A stretch of 64,000 nt of DNA, from the NCBI RefSeq assembly GCF_030209475.1, contig NZ_JARVRW010000002.1, positions 186,001 through 250,000 of the forward strand, read 5' to 3'. The DNA comes from Microbacterium sp. lyk4-40-TSB-66 (lineage in GTDB: Bacteria; Actinomycetota; Actinomycetes; Actinomycetales; Microbacteriaceae). Positions 1 through 8,887 of this stretch are shown here, in pieces. Numbering within the stretch: the stretch's first letter is position 1; each line of letters opens with the position of its first letter. Under the pieces are notes generated by a model. The model was not told where the DNA came from, did not search any database, and saw nothing but the letters and a program-made list of their open reading frames with translations. The translations under genes were made by a program, and so were the position numbers.

Positions 1-57
1 ACCACGACGCTCGCGGACACGGCCGTGATGAGCGTGATCAGCGCCCAGGTGAAGTAG
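1..57 (+). CDS. 3' end of an unidentified gene (strand uncertain)
   Basis: The first 18 codons read ...LADTAVMSVISAQVK and stop at TAG 55-57. Every third base is G or C, and a perfect 12-bp hairpin follows 11 bases after the stop, as expected for a gene end with a terminator. The competing reading is a minus-strand gene starting with GTG at 95, with a basic stretch (RRRR) and then a hydrophobic segment (YFTWALITLITAVSASVV). That start has no ribosome-binding site and would lie inside the hairpin, so I prefer the plus-strand reading. Too little is present to name a product. Confidence 0.35.
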   Translation, partial: TTTLADTAVMSVISAQVK

Positions 58-68
58 CGCCGCCGTCG

Positions 69-96
69 CGTGGATGCCGGGTGACCGGCATCCACG
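69..96. terminator. Perfect 12-bp hairpin, probable terminator
   Basis: The arms are CGTGGATGCCGG (69-80) and CCGGCATCCACG (85-96) with a GTGA loop. There is no T tract, which is common for actinobacterial terminators. Both arms contain the over-represented GGATGCC heptamer. Confidence 0.55.
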
Positions 97-135
97 TGAC
101 GACGGAGCGCGCGGGGTCAGCGCCCGCAGACACGA

Positions 136-167
136 AGACGGGGCCGTTCGTACGAACGGCCCCGTCT
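136..167. terminator. Perfect 15-bp hairpin terminator
   Basis: AGACGGGGCCGTTCG (136-150) is the exact reverse complement of 153-167, with a two-base TA centre. It lies just past the stop of the minus-strand LAXTG gene and probably ends that transcript, possibly in both directions. Confidence 0.75.
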
Positions 168-175
168 CGTCGTCA

Positions 176-991
176 TCAGATGGAGCGGCGGCGACGCAGC
201 ACCAGCATGAACGCACCGGCCGCGAGGACACCGGCGGCGATCAGCGCGATGGGCAGCAGGGCGGCGCCGGACATACCGGTCGTCGCGAGCGAACCCTTAC
301 CGGACTGGCCGTTGGCCGCCGGCACGGGCACCGCGGTCGCCGTGGCGGTCGCGGTGGCGGTCGGTGCGACCGTCGGCGTCGACGTGGCCGTCGGCGTGGC
401 GGTCGGCGTCGGGCCACCGGTCGGGGCCGTGGTCGGCGTCGGCGTGGACGTCGGCTGAGCGGTGGGCGTCGCGGTCGGCGTGGCCGTCGGCGTCGCCGTG
501 GGCGTCGCGGTCGGCGTGGCCGTCGGCGTCGCGGTCGGCGTCGGCGTCGGGGTGGGCTTCGGCGGCAGGTCGCAGCCGATCACCGTGACGCGCGAGTCCC
601 AGGCCGTGATGACGCCCGAGGTCCACTCGGGGTCGCCGCCGCGCGAGGAGGAACCGAAAGCGACACCCGCGGTGGTGTCCAGATCGCTGCAGTCGTACCC
701 GTCGAACGACGCCGACCAGGTCCACGTCTCACCGGGCGCGAAGCGCTTCTCGCTGAAGGTCTCGATCCACCCGTTGGTCTGGGCGACCGTCGCCGAGCCG
801 TAGGCGGTGACCGCCGAGGTGTTCTTCGCCCAGACGGCGACGTCGACCTCGTTGGGCGTGGTGAAGTCCAGCGTGACCCGCACATCACCCGTGATGTCGG
901 CCGCGTAGGCAGCGGGGACGCTGATCCCGGCGCCGACCGCGAGGGCGAGTGCCGTTGCGCCGGCCGCCCAGAATTTCGTCGTCTTCTTCAT
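176..991 (-). CDS. LAXTG-anchored surface protein with Pro-Thr stalk
   Basis: A secreted, wall-anchored protein of 271 residues. The start is ATG 991, preceded by a GGGGAAAA ribosome-binding site; the frame is open further upstream, but this start gives a clean signal peptide (MKKTTKFWAAGATALALAVG... with AYAADI at the cleavage site). An extracellular domain of about 130 residues follows, with two cysteines (YDCSDL, IGCDL) that could pair. Then comes a long (T/A)P repeat stalk, the sorting signal LATTG, a hydrophobic segment and the tail RRRRSI. LAXTG is the motif known for class E sortases of high-GC Gram-positives; no sortase gene is in the window. The folded domain is not recognised. It probably acts as a surface display or matrix protein (inference). 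Confidence 0.8.
   Translation of the reverse strand: MKKTTKFWAAGATALALAVGAGISVPAAYAADITGDVRVTLDFTTPNEVDVAVWAKNTSAVTAYGSATVAQTNGWIETFSEKRFAPGETWTWSASFDGYDCSDLDTTAGVAFGSSSRGGDPEWTSGVITAWDSRVTVIGCDLPPKPTPTPTPTATPTATPTATPTATPTATPTATPTAQPTSTPTPTTAPTGGPTPTATPTATSTPTVAPTATATATATAVPVPAANGQSGKGSLATTGMSGAALLPIALIAAGVLAAGAFMLVLRRRRSI
325..560. repeat. Coding tandem repeat (Pro-Thr stalk)
   Basis: Imperfect 12-bp units of the type GTCGGCGTGGCC or GTCGGCGTCGCG run through the LAXTG gene and encode TPTA-type repeats on the minus strand. Such tracts can change in unit number by slippage, which would alter stalk length. Confidence 0.8.
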
Positions 992-1150
992 TTTTCCCCG
1001 TTTTCCCCTAAAGAATGTGCCCCCCACAGCACGTGGAAGGCGAGCGCAGGTGCGCTTCCCCGTAAATACCCTAATCATTCGATGGGCATATTCTGAAAAC
1101 CGAAATGACACGCTAGGTTACGCTTTCGCTTCCTGGCAGTGCCTCGGCGA

Positions 1151-1618
1151 TCAGACGACGGTGAAGACGACCTCGACCTCGACCGGGCTGTCCAGGGGCA
1201 GGACGGGCACTCCGACCGCCGAACGCGCGTGGGCGCCGGCCTCTCCGAAGACCTCGCCGAAGAATTCGCTCGCCCCGTTGATCACGGCCGGCTGACCGGT
1301 GAATTCGGGGACGGATGCCACGAAGCCGGTGAGTTTGAGCACTCCACCGAGGTTGTCGACGCCTCCGACGACCGCCGCCGCTGCCGCGATGGCGTTGAGC
1401 GCGCACTGACGCGCGCACGACCGCGCATCCGCCGGGGTCACGAGTCCCTCGGCCTCGCCCACTTTGCCCGTCGCCGGGAGGGCACCCTGCACCATCGGCA
1501 GCTGGCCCGAGGTGTAGACGAGATCGCCGTGACGTTTCGCGGGAATGTAGGCGGCGACGGGGGGAACGACGGCCGGGACGTCGACGCCGAGCGCGGCGAG
1601 GCGCTCGGAGACGCTCAC
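1151..1618 (-). CDS. RidA family protein
   Basis: 155 residues of the YjgF/YER057c/UK114 (RidA) family, whose members hydrolyse reactive enamine or imine intermediates released by PLP enzymes. The family pattern is visible in GDLVYTSGQLP near the N-terminus, in the middle (ARQCALNAIAAA...LGGVLKLTGFVAS) and in the C-terminal SAVGVPVLPLDSPVEVEVVF. The start is GTG 1618, whose bases overlap the TGA of the upstream DUF4177 gene (GTGA), so the two are translationally coupled. A much longer open frame exists upstream but is not coding. The canonical arginine near the C-terminus (R-AVGV in many members) is replaced by the sequence HARSAVGV; activity is not certain. Confidence 0.85.
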   Translation of the reverse strand: MSVSERLAALGVDVPAVVPPVAAYIPAKRHGDLVYTSGQLPMVQGALPATGKVGEAEGLVTPADARSCARQCALNAIAAAAAVVGGVDNLGGVLKLTGFVASVPEFTGQPAVINGASEFFGEVFGEAGAHARSAVGVPVLPLDSPVEVEVVFTVV

Positions 1619-1833
1619 TGCTGACCCTCGAACTGGCGCGCAGCAGCCTCTGCGGCGCCGAGACCGGTGTTGGCGGTCCCGCCGCCGGTCGGACGCTTGA
1701 GGTACGCCACGAGGCCCCCCTCGGGCCCGGGCACCACCTGCACGAGCTCCCACCCCTGCTTCCCCCAGTTGTTGAGGATGGCGGCGGTGTTGTGGATCAG
1801 CAGCGGAGTGGTGAGGTATTCCCACGTGGTCAT
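1615..1833 (-). CDS. DUF4177 small protein
   Basis: A 72-residue protein beginning MTTWEYLTTPLLIHN. ATG 1833 has a good GGGAG ribosome-binding site about 8 bases upstream. The WEY...LNNWGKQGWELVQVVPGP pattern is typical of DUF4177-type proteins, which have no assigned function. The gene is translationally coupled to the RidA gene through a GTGA overlap and is divergent from the penicillin-binding protein gene, an arrangement recurrent in Actinobacteria. The last 20 residues are Gly/Ala-rich and look disordered. Confidence 0.8.
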   Translation of the reverse strand: MTTWEYLTTPLLIHNTAAILNNWGKQGWELVQVVPGPEGGLVAYLKRPTGGGTANTGLGAAEAAARQFEGQQ

Positions 1834-1952
1834 TGTCGGGCTCCCGGCGATGGCTCGGCGCGCAGACATGATGCGCGCGCGGACGGATGGCGTACGCGCG
1901 CGAGCGCACGCCTTCAAGGCATCGCCCAGCAACGTCGCTTAGCATCAACCCT

Positions 1953-4655
1953 ATGCCCGAGAACAAACGTACGGCTAGCGGTGCCCTCGGCGGCATCCTG
2001 GGCCTCGTCGGACTCAGCGCGGTCGCCGGACTCCTGGTCACCGCAGCTGTCACGCCGGCCATCGCCGTCTCCGGTGCCGCTGCCTCCAGCGCCATCACGA
2101 TCTTCGACAAGATGCCGAGCTACCTGCAGCCCGACGAGCTGATGCAGCCCACCACGCTGATGGCCGGCGACCGGGTGCTGGCGAAGTTCTACGACCAGAA
2201 CCGCTCCCCCGTCACCTTCGAGCAGATCGCGCCCGTGATGTACGACGCGGTGCTGTCGTCGGAAGACCCCCGCTACTACCAGCACGGCGGTGTCGACCTC
2301 ATCGGCACCACGCGCGCGTTGCTCAACAACGCCGCCAGCGGTGCGACGCAGGGTGGCTCCTCGATCAGTCAGCAGTACGTGAAGAACGTTCTCGTGCAGC
2401 GTTGCGAGCGCGACGCGAAAGCCGTGGAGCCGACCGACACCGACCCGGTGGGCAAGACGCGTGACGAAGCACTTCAGGAATGCGCCTTCGCGGCCGTCCA
2501 GGCCGAAGGGCCCGAGGGCTACCAGCGCAAGCTGCAGGAGATGCGCTACGCCATCCAGCTCGAGAAGGAATTCTCGAAGGACCAGATCCTGCTCGGCTAC
2601 CTCAACATCGCCAACTTCGGCGGCGTGACGTACGGCATCGACGCCGCGGCCAAGCGCTACTTCAACGTCTCGGCCTCCCAGCTGAACATCGGGCAGTCCG
2701 CGATCCTCGCCGGCATGGTGCAGAACCCGAACCGCTTCCGCATCGACCGTGCCGAAGGCTCGATCGTCGACGCAGATGGAACGGCCTACAACAAGCAGCC
2801 CGACGGCTCGATCGACGACGTCGACCAGAGCACGATCCAGGGGCTCTACACGCTGCGCGACAACGGCGAGATCACGCAGGAACAGCTCGTCGCCGCCGCC
2901 GACGGGTACAGCGAGACCAAGGGCCGTCAGCTCTACGTGCTCAGCCGCATGGAGGCCGACGGAAAGATCACGCACGAACAGTACGTGCAGTTCGCCGTCG
3001 AGCCGATCACGCCGCAGATCTCCGAGACCGAGCAGGGCTGCGGCTCGTCGGGCGCCCCGTACTTCTGTCAGTACGTCGTCTCGACGATCTTGAACGACCC
3101 CGCCTTCGGCGCGGAGACCGACGACCGCGTTCGGGCGCTCCGCCAGGACGGCCTGACCATCCAGACCACGCTGGACTGGCGTATGCAGGACGCCGCGCAG
3201 ACCACGATGAACGAGAACACCCCCGAGAGCATCGAGGGGATGAAGTTCGGGTCGACCGCCGTCAGTCTCGAGGCCAAGACCGGGCGCGTTCTCGCGATTG
3301 CGCAGAACACCAAGTTCACCCAGGACCTGGAGCTCTCGCAGGCCGACCCGTCGTACAACTCGATCGTCTTCGCCGGCGACTCCACGAACGGTGGCTCGAT
3401 CGGGTTCCCCGTCGGATCGACGTTCAAGCTGTTCACCCTGGTCGACTGGCTCGAGAAGGGCCACTCTCTGAACGAGTCGCTCAACGGCCGCCTCCGACCG
3501 GTTCCGAACATGACGAACTCGTGTTCGGGGAACTGGGTCAACCAGGAGAACACCACCATCAACAACTTCGCGCAGAACCGGGGCTACGTAGGCACGCCCA
3601 TGATGTTCACGCGCGATTCGCTGAACACCGGCTACCTCGCGATGGCGGCCGAACTCGACCTGTGCGACATCTCCAAGGTCGTGAAGAAGATGGGCGTGAC
3701 GCGAGGTGACGGAAGCGACATCCTCATGGAGAACGCGAATGAGGTCATCGGAAGCGACAACGTCTCGCCCCTCGCCATGGCCAGCGCCTTCGCCACGGTC
3801 GCCAACGGCGGGAACCGCTGCCAGCCCAAGGTCATCGACAAGGTGACGACGGCAGACGGCGAGGAGCGACGCATCCCCGAGCGGACGTGCGCGCCGGTGC
3901 TCACGCCCGAGATCGCAGCGACCACCGCCTATGCCCTTCAGGGCGTCATGCAGCGCGGCGGCACCGGTGTCGACGCCAACCCCTTCGACGGCACCCCCGT
4001 CATGGGCAAGACCGGCACGCACGAAGGCTTCCAGACCTGGATGATCGAGTCGTCGACGAACGCGACGACCGCTGTCTGGGTCGGGAACTACGACGGCGAC
4101 AAGGACCTGTTCGGGGAGTATGCCAAGGGCAACGAGCTGAGCAGCATGCGGTACGTCCTGGCCAATGACATCCAGAGCGCCGCGAACGAGTTCTACGGCG
4201 GCGACCGGTTCCCGGATCCGGTGTCGAACCTCCTGCGCACGCAGCAGCGCGATCTGCCCAACGTCGTGGGTCAGAGCATCGACAGTGCCCGGTCGACCCT
4301 GACCGGCGCCGGCTTCCGCGTCACCGTGGGAGATCCCGTCGACTCCGCGTCCGGCACCGACACCGTGGCCGCGCAGAGCCCCAACGGCGGCTCCGCTCCG
4401 GCCGGATCGACCATCACGATCAACCCCGGCAACGGCCAGACCGGCACCGTGCCGAACGTGGACGGGCAGACGGTGACCGCCGCCCAGGCGTCGCTGGCGG
4501 GCGCGGGCTACACCAACATCTCCATCGGGGGATGCCAGCGTGACGCCAACGCCCCGGCCGAGGGTCAGGTCGTCAGCACCAACCCGGCCGGTGGCACCGC
4601 CGCCAACAGGAACACGGCGATCGCTCTGTCGGTCGTGGCGAAGGAATGCCCGTGA
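1953..4655 (+). CDS. Class A penicillin-binding protein with two PASTA domains
   Basis: A bifunctional peptidoglycan synthase of 900 residues. A short cytoplasmic tail and one membrane anchor (about residues 10-45) precede a GT51 glycosyltransferase domain; EDPRYYQHGGVD near residue 104 carries the catalytic glutamate, and GGSSISQQYVKN follows. The transpeptidase domain has the SxxK serine in VGSTFKLF (about 488), the SxN-type motif in DSLNTGY and the KTG triad in MGKTGTHEG (about 685). Two PASTA domains begin near residues 766 (DLPNVVGQ) and 830 (GTVPNVDG); these bind muropeptides or beta-lactams in relatives. The start is set at ATG 1953 (MPENKRTASG). It corresponds to the PonA/PBP1-type enzymes of Actinobacteria and overlaps the next gene by four bases. 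Confidence 0.93.
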   Translation: MPENKRTASGALGGILGLVGLSAVAGLLVTAAVTPAIAVSGAAASSAITIFDKMPSYLQPDELMQPTTLMAGDRVLAKFYDQNRSPVTFEQIAPVMYDAVLSSEDPRYYQHGGVDLIGTTRALLNNAASGATQGGSSISQQYVKNVLVQRCERDAKAVEPTDTDPVGKTRDEALQECAFAAVQAEGPEGYQRKLQEMRYAIQLEKEFSKDQILLGYLNIANFGGVTYGIDAAAKRYFNVSASQLNIGQSAILAGMVQNPNRFRIDRAEGSIVDADGTAYNKQPDGSIDDVDQSTIQGLYTLRDNGEITQEQLVAAADGYSETKGRQLYVLSRMEADGKITHEQYVQFAVEPITPQISETEQGCGSSGAPYFCQYVVSTILNDPAFGAETDDRVRALRQDGLTIQTTLDWRMQDAAQTTMNENTPESIEGMKFGSTAVSLEAKTGRVLAIAQNTKFTQDLELSQADPSYNSIVFAGDSTNGGSIGFPVGSTFKLFTLVDWLEKGHSLNESLNGRLRPVPNMTNSCSGNWVNQENTTINNFAQNRGYVGTPMMFTRDSLNTGYLAMAAELDLCDISKVVKKMGVTRGDGSDILMENANEVIGSDNVSPLAMASAFATVANGGNRCQPKVIDKVTTADGEERRIPERTCAPVLTPEIAATTAYALQGVMQRGGTGVDANPFDGTPVMGKTGTHEGFQTWMIESSTNATTAVWVGNYDGDKDLFGEYAKGNELSSMRYVLANDIQSAANEFYGGDRFPDPVSNLLRTQQRDLPNVVGQSIDSARSTLTGAGFRVTVGDPVDSASGTDTVAAQSPNGGSAPAGSTITINPGNGQTGTVPNVDGQTVTAAQASLAGAGYTNISIGGCQRDANAPAEGQVVSTNPAGGTAANRNTAIALSVVAKECP

Positions 4656-5575
4656 CGCGCCCCCTCGTGACCGCCGCCCTCGCGCCCCTCGGGGTCGCGG
4701 GGGCGGCGGTCGTCGGGGCCGCTGCCTGGGGTGTCGGTGTCGAGCGCTATCTCTTCACGGTGCGCTACCACGCGCTCCGATTGCTGCCCAAGGGTGCGGA
4801 ACCCCTGCGCGTCCTCCACGTGTCCGACGCCCACATGGCGCCGTGGCAGCACCGCAAGCAGGAGTGGATGGCGCGGCTGGCGGAGCTCTCCCCCGATCTC
4901 GTCATCAACACGGGCGACAACCTGGGTCACCGCGACGGACTCACCGGCATCCGAACCGCCCTCTCCCCCCTCCGCGGTGTGCCGGGCCTCGTCGTGCACG
5001 GCTCGAACGACTACCAGGAGCCGGCTCCGCGTAACCCGTTCCGCTACTTCATCGGGCCGTCGGGGCATCTTCCGGCGCACAAGCACCTCGATGTGGACGC
5101 GCTCGACCGGTTCTTCACCGACGACCTCGGGTGGAGCATCCTGGACGACACGGCCGTGTCGGTGGAGATCAAGGGGCTGCGCGTGAACGCCCTCGGTGTC
5201 AACGACGGACACCGCGGGTGGGACCACCCCGAGCTGATCCCACCGGTCCTCGAGACCCTGGATGCCGCCGACATCACCCTCGGCGTGATGCACGCGCCCT
5301 ACCGGCGCACGCTCGACACGTTCACCGGCCTCGGCGCCGACGTGCTGCTGGCGGGCCACACACACGGCGGGCAGGTGCGCGTGCCGTTCAGCCCCAACGC
5401 ACTCGTCTCGAACTGCGATATCCCGCTCGACCAGGCCCGAGGCCTCAGCGAGTGGACGCACGACGGACGCACGGTGCCGTTGAACGTGAGCGCGGGTCTC
5501 GGCCATTCGATCTACGCGCCCGTGCGGTTCGGGTGCCGCCCCGAGGCGACGCTGCTGACGCTGCTGCCCCGCTGA
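4652..5575 (+). CDS. Membrane-anchored metallophosphoesterase
   Basis: 307 residues. The N-terminus is a hydrophobic anchor, followed by a calcineurin-like phosphoesterase domain with the metal ligands in order: HVSDAHM (about 56), NTGDNLGHRDG (about 88), HGSNDY (about 118), MHAPY and AGHTHGGQ (about 235). It resembles the YkuE/YaeI-type group. I chose GTG 4652 because GAAGGA lies six bases upstream and the codon forms a GTGA overlap with the PBP stop; the ATG six bases earlier would sit directly on the ribosome-binding site. Coupling to a class A PBP suggests a role at the envelope, for example on lipid or wall-precursor phosphates (inference). Confidence 0.88.
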   Translation: MTRPLVTAALAPLGVAGAAVVGAAAWGVGVERYLFTVRYHALRLLPKGAEPLRVLHVSDAHMAPWQHRKQEWMARLAELSPDLVINTGDNLGHRDGLTGIRTALSPLRGVPGLVVHGSNDYQEPAPRNPFRYFIGPSGHLPAHKHLDVDALDRFFTDDLGWSILDDTAVSVEIKGLRVNALGVNDGHRGWDHPELIPPVLETLDAADITLGVMHAPYRRTLDTFTGLGADVLLAGHTHGGQVRVPFSPNALVSNCDIPLDQARGLSEWTHDGRTVPLNVSAGLGHSIYAPVRFGCRPEATLLTLLPR

Positions 5576-5591
5576 GGCATCCTCCCCACCC

Positions 5592-5631
5592 GCACAAGGG
5601 GCTGATCCATCCACGGATCGGTCCCTTGTGC
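5592..5631 (+). terminator. Two-part hairpin terminator
   Basis: GCACAAGGG (5592-5600) pairs with CCCTTGTGC (5623-5631), and an inner GATCC/GGATC pair extends the stem. It follows the metallophosphoesterase stop by 16 bases. Confidence 0.7.
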
Positions 5632-5691
5632 CGTTTCCGCGGGGGCGACGTGTCGGACGATCGAGTCTCCTCGAACGAAGGGACTCCTCGC

Positions 5692-7200
5692 ATGCACCAT
5701 CCTCCTCCGTCACGTCGACGAACCCTCGCCGCGTTCACCGTCATCGCCGCGCTGCTCGGCGGCCTCGGCATGGCCCCGGCCGCCCATGCCGCCGAGCGCG
5801 GCACCGGCTTCGGCACGTGGGCGCCACTGTCGCGCACGGGCTGGCACGGTTCGATGCGCGTGGGCGATGTGCACACCTACTGCATCCATCCCGGGCTTCC
5901 CGTCGCCACCGATGCGACCACCGACCGCGGTGTCTCATCGGACGTCAACGGCCTGAGCCCGCAGCAGCTGGTGTCGATCAACCACCTCGTCACCACCTAC
6001 GGACAGACCGACGATCCCGTGCAGGCGGCCGGCGTCGGGTGGGCCGTGAAGGCCATCGTCGATCGTGACACGACCCTGCACTCGTGGGGGTACACCGGCG
6101 ACAGCCTGCCCGAGGCGATCGACTACATCATGCGTCGGGCCAGCCCCGAGAACAGCGCGGCCGTGCAGGAACGGGCGGTGCGTTATCTCGCCGAGGCCGA
6201 GAGCATCCCCGTTCCGCGCGTCGGAGGGGCGCTGGCGCGGACGACACGTGACGACGATCCGACCCGTGGCACCGTGACCGCCGACGTGGACTCCTCCGCG
6301 ACGGGCACCCTGCACCTCGAGAACGCGGTCTTCGCCGACACCGGTCGAGCTGATCGTGCGGACGTGCACGCCGGGCAGGGCTACGACATCATCGCGCCCG
6401 CGTCCTCGTCCGATGACGGCCGTCCGTACAGCGTCCGGGCGACGGGGACCTTCTCGGTGGGCTCCGCCGCCGTCCACTACTTCTCCACTCCCGGTCAGCA
6501 GGAGTCGGCCGGGCCCGCCGGCCCGACGACGTTCACGCTGTCGGCACAGGACGCCGCTCCTCGTCTCGTCCGGTTCTCGCCCCGCATCGAAACGACCGCG
6601 CGCATCGAGGACGGTCGCTTCGCCGATCGCGTCACCGTGTCGACCGCCGACGGCGTCTGGCCGCGCCACGCGGACGGTTCGTTCGTGGTGATCGCCGCGA
6701 CAGCCGATGTCTATCGAACGGGCGCCTATCCGGCCGAATCGGCCGAGATCCCGTCGAACCTCACTCCGGTGATGCGACTCGACCTGCGAACGGACCCGAC
6801 CGCCGGCGCCGGAGCCTACGAGGTCCGGTCGGAGCACCTGCCCGGTCCGGGGGTCTACACGGCCGTGTGGCGCGTCGCTCGAGCGGATCAGGATGCCGAC
6901 GCACTCGCCCATCTGCCGGCCGACTACCTGTGGCAGGAGCGCTTCGCCTCCCCCGCGCAGACCGAGCAGCTCGCCCCCACGCCGCCTCCCGTAGATCCGA
7001 AACCGTCTCCCACGCCTCCCGCCGCCGTCACTCCCCCACCGGCTCCCGCGCCGTCCACGCCCGCCGCCCCCGCGGCCCTGGCCACGACGGGGATGTCCGC
7101 GGCGTCGCTGGGCGGCGCGGGCGGGGCGGCTGCGGCGGTGGTCGGGATCGGTGTGATCGCCTGGGGTGTCGCTCGGCGTCGGTCCACTCCGAGGATCTGA
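5692..7200 (+). CDS. LAXTG-anchored surface protein
   Basis: 502 residues. The start is ATG 5692, with AAGGGA about 9 bases upstream; the open frame extends further back but only this start gives a signal peptide (RRRTLAAFTVIAALLGGLG, with AHAAER at the probable cleavage site). After a short region with YCIHPGLP (about 63), which resembles the cysteine-containing start of thioester-type or other surface domains, there are about 350 residues of beta-rich sequence. A Pro-rich linker (about 425-460) follows, then LATTG (about 462), a hydrophobic segment and RRRSTPRI. The sorting signal is nearly identical to that of the protein at 176-991, so both probably use the same class E sortase. The ligand or function is unknown. 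Confidence 0.78.
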   Translation: MHHPPPSRRRTLAAFTVIAALLGGLGMAPAAHAAERGTGFGTWAPLSRTGWHGSMRVGDVHTYCIHPGLPVATDATTDRGVSSDVNGLSPQQLVSINHLVTTYGQTDDPVQAAGVGWAVKAIVDRDTTLHSWGYTGDSLPEAIDYIMRRASPENSAAVQERAVRYLAEAESIPVPRVGGALARTTRDDDPTRGTVTADVDSSATGTLHLENAVFADTGRADRADVHAGQGYDIIAPASSSDDGRPYSVRATGTFSVGSAAVHYFSTPGQQESAGPAGPTTFTLSAQDAAPRLVRFSPRIETTARIEDGRFADRVTVSTADGVWPRHADGSFVVIAATADVYRTGAYPAESAEIPSNLTPVMRLDLRTDPTAGAGAYEVRSEHLPGPGVYTAVWRVARADQDADALAHLPADYLWQERFASPAQTEQLAPTPPPVDPKPSPTPPAAVTPPPAPAPSTPAAPAALATTGMSAASLGGAGGAAAAVVGIGVIAWGVARRRSTPRI

Positions 7201-7430
7201 ATTCGAGCGACGGATCGGGTCGGGCGACCGGAACTCGCCGGCGGCCCCGCCTCAGCCATCCGGGTCCGCAACCGTCACGCCGATGACGCCGCACCCGCGG
7301 TCGTCCTCGTCACCACGTCGAGGACGGCCGCGGATGGTCTCCCCACCGCGCACGCGCCCGCCGGGGCCGGCTGACTCCCCGCGACGCGCCCGAACCTTCA
7401 CTCTGGTTCGTCGCAGGGGTCGGAACAGGG

Positions 7431-7436
7431 TAGACT
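7431..7436 (+). promoter_or_regulatory. Probable -10 element of tRNA-Pro
   Basis: TAGACT lies 15 bases before the tRNA 5' end in a T-rich context (GGGTAGACTTTTC), typical of actinobacterial tRNA promoters. No clear -35 is seen. Confidence 0.4.
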
Positions 7437-7450
7437 TTTCAAGTTGCTCA

Positions 7451-7527
7451 CGGGGTGTGGCGCAGCTTGGTAGCGCGCGTCGTTCGGGACGACGAGGCCG
7501 CAGGTTCAAATCCTGTCACCCCGACCA
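7451..7527 (+). tRNA. tRNA-Pro (anticodon CGG)
   Basis: A 77-base tRNA with a complete cloverleaf: acceptor CGGGGTG/CACCCCG, D arm GCGC/GCGC, anticodon stem CGTCG/CGACG around the loop TTCGGGA (anticodon CGG, reading CCG) and T arm GCAGG-TTCAAAT-CCTGT. The CCA end is encoded. It reads the proline codon CCG, one of the commonest in this genome. Confidence 0.95.
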
Positions 7528-7541
7528 GTGCATGAATCGAC

Positions 7542-7574
7542 AGAGAGCCTCCCGCGGATCGCGGGGGGCTCTCT
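7542..7574 (+). terminator. Terminator after tRNA-Pro
   Basis: AGAGAGCCTCCCGC pairs with GCGGGGGGCTCTCT (one G-T pair) around a short GGATC loop, 14 bases past the tRNA. Confidence 0.85.
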
Positions 7575-7836
7575 TGCGTGAGTGGCCGCCGTTCCCCTGT
7601 CGATGGACGAAGATCGACGCCGTCCGGGCGGCAGCGCCACGGCACGCGCTCATCCCCGTGGCACCCTGAGCCCCACTGGCGAACGGTGCGCCCGCCTCAC
7701 TCCTCCTCGCCCGTAATTCACCCGGCGGGGGCGGTGACGCACCCCCCGTAGAATCGTGCGGGGGCCGTCTGCGGCTCCACGCCGTGTGCGCCCGACGGGC
7801 GTTGATCACCGCGACCCCGAGACCTCCAGGAGAAAC
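7575..7836. other. Intergenic region before the HAD gene
   Basis: No gene or repeat is seen. TAGAAT at 7749-7754 is a good -10 candidate for the downstream phosphatase gene, but no matching -35 is apparent. Confidence 0.4.
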
Positions 7837-8616
7837 GTGTCCGACGCCTCGCCCCGCCTCGTCGCCTTCGACCTCGACGACACGCTCGCCCCGTCGAAGT
7901 CGGCCATCGACCCCCGCATCGGCGATCTGCTCCTCGCCCTCGCGGACCGCGTGGAGGTCGCCATCATCTCGGGCGGGCAGCTGCAGCAGTTCCGCACGCA
8001 GGTCGTCGAGCGTCTACCGCAGGCCGCACCGGCGCTGCTCGCGCACTTCCACCTCATGCCCACCTGCGGCACGCAGTACTACCGCCTGACCCCCGCGGGC
8101 GTGGAGACGGTCTACGCCCACTCCCTCACCGACGACGAGAAGCAGCGCGCCCTCTCGGCCGTCCGCGAAGAAGCCGAACGACTGGGCTTGTGGGAAGCCG
8201 AACCGTGGGGCGACATCCTCGAGGACCGCGGCTCGCAGATCACCTTCTCGGCCCTCGGGCAGTCCGCTCCGCTCGAGGCGAAGATGGCGTGGGACCCCAC
8301 CGGCGAGAAGAAGAACAGCCTTCGCGAGGCCGTGGCCTCCCGCATCTCCGACCTCGAGGTGCGCTCGGGCGGTTCCACGTCGGTCGACATCACCCACCGT
8401 GGCATCGACAAGGCCTACGGCATGACCAAGCTCGTCGAGGCCACCGGAATCCCTCTCGACGACATGCTCTTCGTGGGCGACCGACTCGACCCCGACGGCA
8501 ACGACTACCCCGTGCTCGCCATGGGCGTCGAATGCCACGCCGTGCATGGCTGGGAAGACACGGCCGCGTTCCTCGAGAAGCTGCTGCCCACGCTGCCCGA
8601 ACGCGCCGGCGAGTAG
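7837..8616 (+). CDS. HAD-IIB family phosphatase, phosphomannomutase-like
   Basis: 259 residues from GTG 7837, which has an AGGAGA ribosome-binding site. HAD motif I is FDLDDTLAPSKSAID (nucleophile and acid Asp), motif II is IISGGQ, and the late motif is VGDRLDPDGNDYPV. The section GGSTSVDITHRGIDKAYGM with a type IIB cap resembles eukaryotic-type phosphomannomutases (PMM2) and sucrose-phosphatase-like enzymes. A sugar phosphate is therefore the likely substrate, but mutase versus phosphatase cannot be told from sequence alone. It is a single gene, convergent with the siderophore-interacting protein gene. Confidence 0.85.
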   Translation: MSDASPRLVAFDLDDTLAPSKSAIDPRIGDLLLALADRVEVAIISGGQLQQFRTQVVERLPQAAPALLAHFHLMPTCGTQYYRLTPAGVETVYAHSLTDDEKQRALSAVREEAERLGLWEAEPWGDILEDRGSQITFSALGQSAPLEAKMAWDPTGEKKNSLREAVASRISDLEVRSGGSTSVDITHRGIDKAYGMTKLVEATGIPLDDMLFVGDRLDPDGNDYPVLAMGVECHAVHGWEDTAAFLEKLLPTLPERAGE

Positions 8617-8887
8617 GACGGGAAGAGCAGAACCCCGCCGCGCCGCTGCGGGCGACTGCTCGCAGCCGCTCCGTCCGGCTCCGTCACCCCGGTCGGGGTG
8701 ATCGAGGGCGCCGACGGCTCCCCGTGCGACCACCGAAACAGCGGCCCCGCGCGATCACCGAACGGCGCGGCATCCCGCGCGCGATCACGAGCAGCACTGA
8801 CATCCCCCGCGCCATCACCGGGTGGCGTCGCGGCTGCGGAGGCGCCCGACATCGCGGGGCCACCCGCCGCGCGAGACCTCGACGACC
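8617..8887. other. Convergent intergenic region with a loose repeat
   Basis: A short phrase of the type CGCGATCACCGAAC or CGCCATCACCGGG recurs three or four times between 8725 and 8825 with varying spacing. There are no strong hairpins and no gene. Confidence 0.4.

Noticed and set aside
1..95. Minus-strand gene starting at GTG 95
   Set aside because: The start lies inside a perfect 12-bp hairpin and lacks a ribosome-binding site; kept only as an alternative to the plus-strand 3' end.
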